Source: Candidatus Kaiserbacteria bacterium (lineage in GTDB: Bacteria > Patescibacteriota > Minisyncoccia > Phycocordibacterales > UBA2100). Taken from it: 7,604 nucleotides of DNA. The notes beneath the pieces were generated by a model. It saw nothing but the letters and a program-made list of their open reading frames with translations. It was not told the DNA's origin and did no database searches. Location of the stretch: NCBI GenBank assembly GCA_024654165.1, contig JANLIP010000131.1:1-7604 (forward strand). The letters run 5' to 3'. Both the position numbers and the translations under genes were made by a program. How positions within the stretch are numbered: position 1 is the stretch's first letter; the number at the start of each line of letters is the position of its first letter. This document shows, piece after piece, positions 5,868 to 7,604 of this stretch.

Positions 5868-6542
5868 TTATGCAACCAAGCGGTATCCGACACCGCGGAT
5901 TGTCTCAAAACGAACAGAGTTGCCTGCCGATTCCAGTTTTTTGCGCAAGTTCTTGATGTGGACATCCAGAACGTTGCTTAAGTTCAAGGCATTAAAGTCC
6001 CAAACCTTATTATGCAGGTCTTCCCGCGTCAAAACCTCGTTGGGACTTCGGATAAAACATTCCAAAAGGGCGTATTCTTTCAGCGTCAAAGGTATATCCT
6101 TATTCCCAATACTAAGCCGGTGTGCCGCGGTATCTATCGTGAGCTCGCCCACGGCATATACGACCGGTTGCATGGTCACGGGTCTTCGCAGGACCGAATT
6201 TATTCGCGCGACAAGTTCTTCGGACGAGAACGGTTTTACTACGTAGTCTTCCGCCCCGCTGTTGAGAAGCGCTATCTTTGATGCTGTCTCGCTGTCTCCC
6301 GTCACTATTATTATAGGAGTCTTCACGCCCTCCTCTCTTAGGCTTGTAGTAAGGGCCATGCCGTTCATGCCGGGGAGCCCGAGATCCATAAGTATGAGGT
6401 CATATTCCTCGCGATACATGAGAATTCGCGTACGGGCTTTCAGCGCATCTTCAATCCAATCCACGGCAAAACCTTTTAATTCAAGGATTTTCTTTAGGTT
6501 CTTCGCTATCACTTCTTCATCCTCAACTATTAGCAGGCGCAT
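5868..6542 (-). CDS. OmpR/PhoB-family response regulator
   Basis: 224 residues, a complete two-domain transcription regulator. The receiver domain (1-118) has the acidic pocket E7/D8, phospho-acceptor D53 in LILMDLGLPG, T81 in IIIVTGDSE and K103 in YVVKPFSS, all intact. The winged-helix DNA-binding domain (about 128-224) shows LTLKEYALLECFIRSPNEVLTR, then VLDVHIKNLRKKLE and the C-terminal wing IRGVGYRL. The protein should bind tandem 11-bp-phased half-sites after phosphorylation. The partner is presumably the PAS kinase encoded divergently 302 bp away, an arrangement less common than co-transcription. Its own promoter contains two perfect 11-bp repeats abutting a TATAGT -10, consistent with autoregulation and a leaderless message starting close to ATG 6542. 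The stop is UAA. I cannot tell which cellular process it controls. Confidence 0.95.
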   Translation of the reverse strand: MRLLIVEDEEVIAKNLKKILELKGFAVDWIEDALKARTRILMYREEYDLILMDLGLPGMNGMALTTSLREEGVKTPIIIVTGDSETASKIALLNSGAEDYVVKPFSSEELVARINSVLRRPVTMQPVVYAVGELTIDTAAHRLSIGNKDIPLTLKEYALLECFIRSPNEVLTREDLHNKVWDFNALNLSNVLDVHIKNLRKKLESAGNSVRFETIRGVGYRLVA

Positions 6543-6550
6543 ATAGCCCC

Positions 6551-6565
6551 ACTATACATCCTATA
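6551..6565 (-). promoter_or_regulatory. Response-regulator promoter, -10 candidates
   Basis: On the minus strand TATAGG (6565-6560) and TATAGT (6556-6551) lie within a 9-bp direct repeat (CTATACATC/CTATACATG on plus). TATAGT would place the transcription start within a few nt of ATG 6542, giving a leaderless mRNA. The -35 position falls inside the 11-bp repeats, as in activator-dependent OmpR/PhoB-type promoters. Confidence 0.55.
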
Positions 6566-6587
6566 CATGAAGAAATCATGAAGAAAT
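6566..6587 (-). promoter_or_regulatory. Putative operator: two 11-bp tandem repeats, regulator side
   Basis: CATGAAGAAAT occurs twice without a gap (6566-6576 and 6577-6587). Read toward the regulator gene each copy is ATTTCTTCATG. The 11-bp period equals one helical turn, as OmpR/PhoB winged-helix dimers require. The downstream edge is about 10 nt from the -10, so it overlaps the -35. The core matches WTWTCTWCA, shared with the kinase-side repeats. Confidence 0.65.
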
Positions 6588-6661
6588 TCAGACAATGCCT
6601 GTTAATACGCCATTTTTGAGCCCATACTTATATGCCTAGAAAGCATGCGCAGTAGAGAATG

Positions 6662-6681
6662 TTATCTACAGTTTATCTACA
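6662..6681 (+). promoter_or_regulatory. Putative operator: 11-bp-phased repeats, kinase side
   Basis: TTATCTACA occurs at 6662-6670 and 6673-6681, start to start 11 bp. It matches the core WTWTCTWCA of the regulator-side repeats in opposite orientation, so each pair reads toward the gene it faces. It is inferred to be a second binding site for the OmpR-type regulator, coordinating kinase expression. Confidence 0.6.
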
Positions 6682-6696
6682 CGTAATACCCTTGCC

Positions 6697-6701
6697 AGGA
6701 G
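6697..6701 (+). promoter_or_regulatory. Strong Shine-Dalgarno (AGGAG) before mini-ORF
   Basis: AGGAG stands 8 nt before ATG 6710. It is the best SD in a window whose clear genes nearly all lack one, which singles out the 28-codon ORF that follows. Confidence 0.55.
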
Positions 6702-6709
6702 AAAAGCAC

Positions 6710-6796
6710 ATGTATGTACAACCAGAAATGTGTGCTATGGTCGTCTACGCTAGTGTTTGCATCGGTCCCTTCCCTCAATACGCAGTCGCGCAATGA
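6710..6796 (+). CDS. Possible 28-residue leader peptide or old kinase start
   Basis: ATG 6710 follows a well-placed AGGAG and opens 28 codons (MYVQPEMCAMVVYASVCIGP, then FPQYAVAQ) ending at UGA 6794. The reading frame is the same as that of the PAS kinase, with only the UGA and 16 further codons before the kinase ATG at 6845. The UGA overlaps the ATG at 6793 (ATGA), which opens a second mini-ORF of 21 codons ending at 6858, beyond the kinase ATG. It could be a translated leader that couples translation to the kinase, the remnant of a longer kinase N-terminus, or chance. The sequence resembles no known peptide. Confidence 0.3.
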   Translation: MYVQPEMCAMVVYASVCIGPFPQYAVAQ

Positions 6797-6844
6797 AGGG
6801 CGAAGCCGAGCTTGCTTCTGCTCCGAATTGCAGGCCGAAATGCA

Positions 6845-7285
6845 ATGAAAACTCTTAACTCCACGGAGGAAAAGAACGAAAAGAAAATCGCGCCCAAAAT
6901 CGATGCCCAGCTTAGGGTACTTTTTGATAACGCGAATGAACTGAAGGTATGCATGCTAAACAGCGCTGGCAATATTATCGGCTGGAACATGAGCGCGGAG
7001 AAGCTTACAGGGTACGCCTCTAAAGAAGTGATGGGAAAATATTATACGGATTTTATTTCAAGGGAAGAGAGGCGCAAGAACATATTCAAGAAAATCCTTC
7101 AGACTGCCTCAAAGAGGGGGAGTTATACCGCAGAAGGCATTCGCGTGCGCAAAGACGGCTCGCATTTTTGGGCGCAGACATTTATCACGCCGATGAAGGA
7201 TAGCGCCGGAAGGGTCAAATTTTTCATACTTATCACGAAGGATATATCGCGGGAGAAAGCTCTCGCGCAAAAGAAAGAGGAATAG
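6845..7285 (+). CDS. PAS sensor part of histidine kinase, ends at in-frame UAG
   Basis: 146 residues from ATG 6845; a TTG at 6812 would add 11 residues but has a poor context. Residues 1-20 are Lys/Glu-rich and polar, with no transmembrane segment, so the sensor is cytosolic. Residues about 25-135 are a PAS domain: VCMLNSAGNIIGWNMSAEKL (strands and the N-x-x-A-E-x-L-T-G-Y helix), GKYYTDFISREERRK, a (S/T)YTAEGIRVRKDGSHFWAQ segment and ITPMKDSAGRVKFFILITKDISREK, which is family-typical. A short linker (ALAQKKEE) leads straight to UAG at 7283. In normal kinases of this type the linker runs directly on into HisKA, and here the same frame does so after the stop. Alone, this product would be a PAS protein without a kinase. 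Partner of the divergent response regulator by position. Confidence 0.8.
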   Translation: MKTLNSTEEKNEKKIAPKIDAQLRVLFDNANELKVCMLNSAGNIIGWNMSAEKLTGYASKEVMGKYYTDFISREERRKNIFKKILQTASKRGSYTAEGIRVRKDGSHFWAQTFITPMKDSAGRVKFFILITKDISREKALAQKKEE

Positions 7286-7604
7286 ATAGGAATTGCTTCG
7301 CACGAGTTGAGAAATCCCATCACCGCGCTTTCCCTGTACTCCGAGCTTCTGGGGAAACGCTTGGAACTGGATGCTGACAAGCAAAGCCTGCTCATGTTGC
7401 GCGATATTCAAGCCCAGGCTAATCGCCTCACGACACTGATAGATGACTTGCTCATAGTAGGCAAAATAGAGGGCGGGAGATTGGACCTTCACAAAGAAGT
7501 TTTCAATCTGGGCGCGTTCACAAAGAAGATTATCAGCGACTATCAGAGAATTGCTCCAGCGCTTAAAATCGTTTTCATGGGTTCTCGCGCACGCAATGTG
7601 TGCG
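7286..7604 (+). pseudogene. HisKA part of the same kinase, past the UAG; 3' end outside window
   Basis: The frame of the PAS segment continues after UAG for 106 codons without another stop. It begins IGIASHELRNPITALSLYSE, the HisKA H-box with phospho-acceptor His at 7301-7303, and goes on with LLGKRLELDADKQSLLMLRD, then NRLTTLIDDLLIVGKIEGGRLDLH, the second helix of the dimerisation domain and the usual approach to the ATPase. The HATPase domain must lie beyond the window. No ATG, GTG or TTG precedes the His in this segment: the first in-frame TTG (7307) and ATG (7394) come after it. A phosphorylatable kinase thus needs read-through, an unusual start (AUA 7286 or AUU 7292 behind GAGGA at 7277-7281), or absence of the stop in the real genome. 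Conservation of all visible residues argues against long-standing decay. Confidence 0.8.

Larger units (their letters stand above)
6543..6844. other. Divergent control region between regulator and kinase
   Basis: This 302-bp stretch separates the two divergent genes. It holds both operator-like repeat pairs, the regulator promoter, one mini-ORF with a strong SD and a second one overlapping it. A possible extended -10 (TGCTATGGT, 6733-6741) points to the kinase but sits about 50 nt past the operator. The kinase promoter is therefore unresolved. Confidence 0.5.

Noticed and set aside
5836..6546. Plus-strand ORFs opposite the response regulator
   Set aside because: They are shadows of the complete receiver/winged-helix gene on the minus strand.
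7283..7285. Genome-wide reassignment of UAG, or UGA-Gly code as in Gracilibacteria/Absconditabacteria
   Set aside because: UAG terminates five confident genes at the right length, and no confident gene contains an internal UGA. Only a local event at the kinase is supported.
7109..7492. Minus-strand ORFs opposite the kinase
   Set aside because: The plus frame carries the PAS and HisKA motifs and the minus products resemble nothing. The kinase interruption is a stop codon, not evidence for a minus gene.

Overview
The window looks like a chromosomal segment of an uncultured, ultra-small bacterium, most likely Candidate Phyla Radiation/Patescibacteria (Parcubacteria-like). This is inference from gene content, not a phylogenetic result. 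The grounds are a run of very small membrane proteins (YggT-like, a DUF5670/Lmo0937-like 42-residue protein, a YtxH-like protein), an N-terminally anchored Fn3-repeat protein, almost no Shine-Dalgarno (SD) sequences before starts, and several promoters that predict leaderless or near-leaderless mRNAs. UAG ends five clear genes (argB, argD, the 162-residue exported protein, the Fn3 protein, the YtxH-like protein), UAA four and UGA one. The code therefore appears standard.

Layout. (1) Positions 1-1974 (+): the 3' part of argB (acetylglutamate kinase) and complete argD (acetylornithine aminotransferase), two consecutive steps of arginine/ornithine synthesis. argB carries a codon-aligned 30-bp perfect palindrome. 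The argB-argD spacer is bracketed by an imperfect inverted repeat of about 26 bp that reaches into the argD start codon. (2) Positions 2147-4750 (+): a cell-envelope block with an exported 162-residue protein, a membrane-anchored protein with three Fn3-like repeats, a 69-residue one-helix protein, a YggT-family protein and a 42-residue DUF5670-like protein. It ends at a strong bidirectional terminator (4803-4835). (3) Positions 5532-4846 (-): a two-gene operon with an extended -10 promoter, encoding a 90-residue one-helix membrane protein and a 127-residue YtxH-like protein. (4) Positions 5868-7604: a divergent two-component system, with an OmpR/PhoB-type response regulator on the minus strand and a soluble PAS histidine kinase on the plus strand, separated by a 302-bp control region.

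The two-component locus is the most interesting part. The kinase frame is cut by an in-frame UAG exactly between the PAS domain and the HisKA H-box. The same frame then continues open, with an intact SHELRNP motif, to the window end. The control region holds two pairs of direct repeats, each with an 11-bp period, one pair facing each gene. They share the core WTWTCTWCA and have the architecture of OmpR/PhoB-family operators. Between the operators and the kinase lies a 28-codon ORF with the best SD of the window. It is in frame with the kinase and ends at UGA, and a second mini-ORF overlaps it by ATGA. I see no rRNA, tRNA, CRISPR array or transposase.
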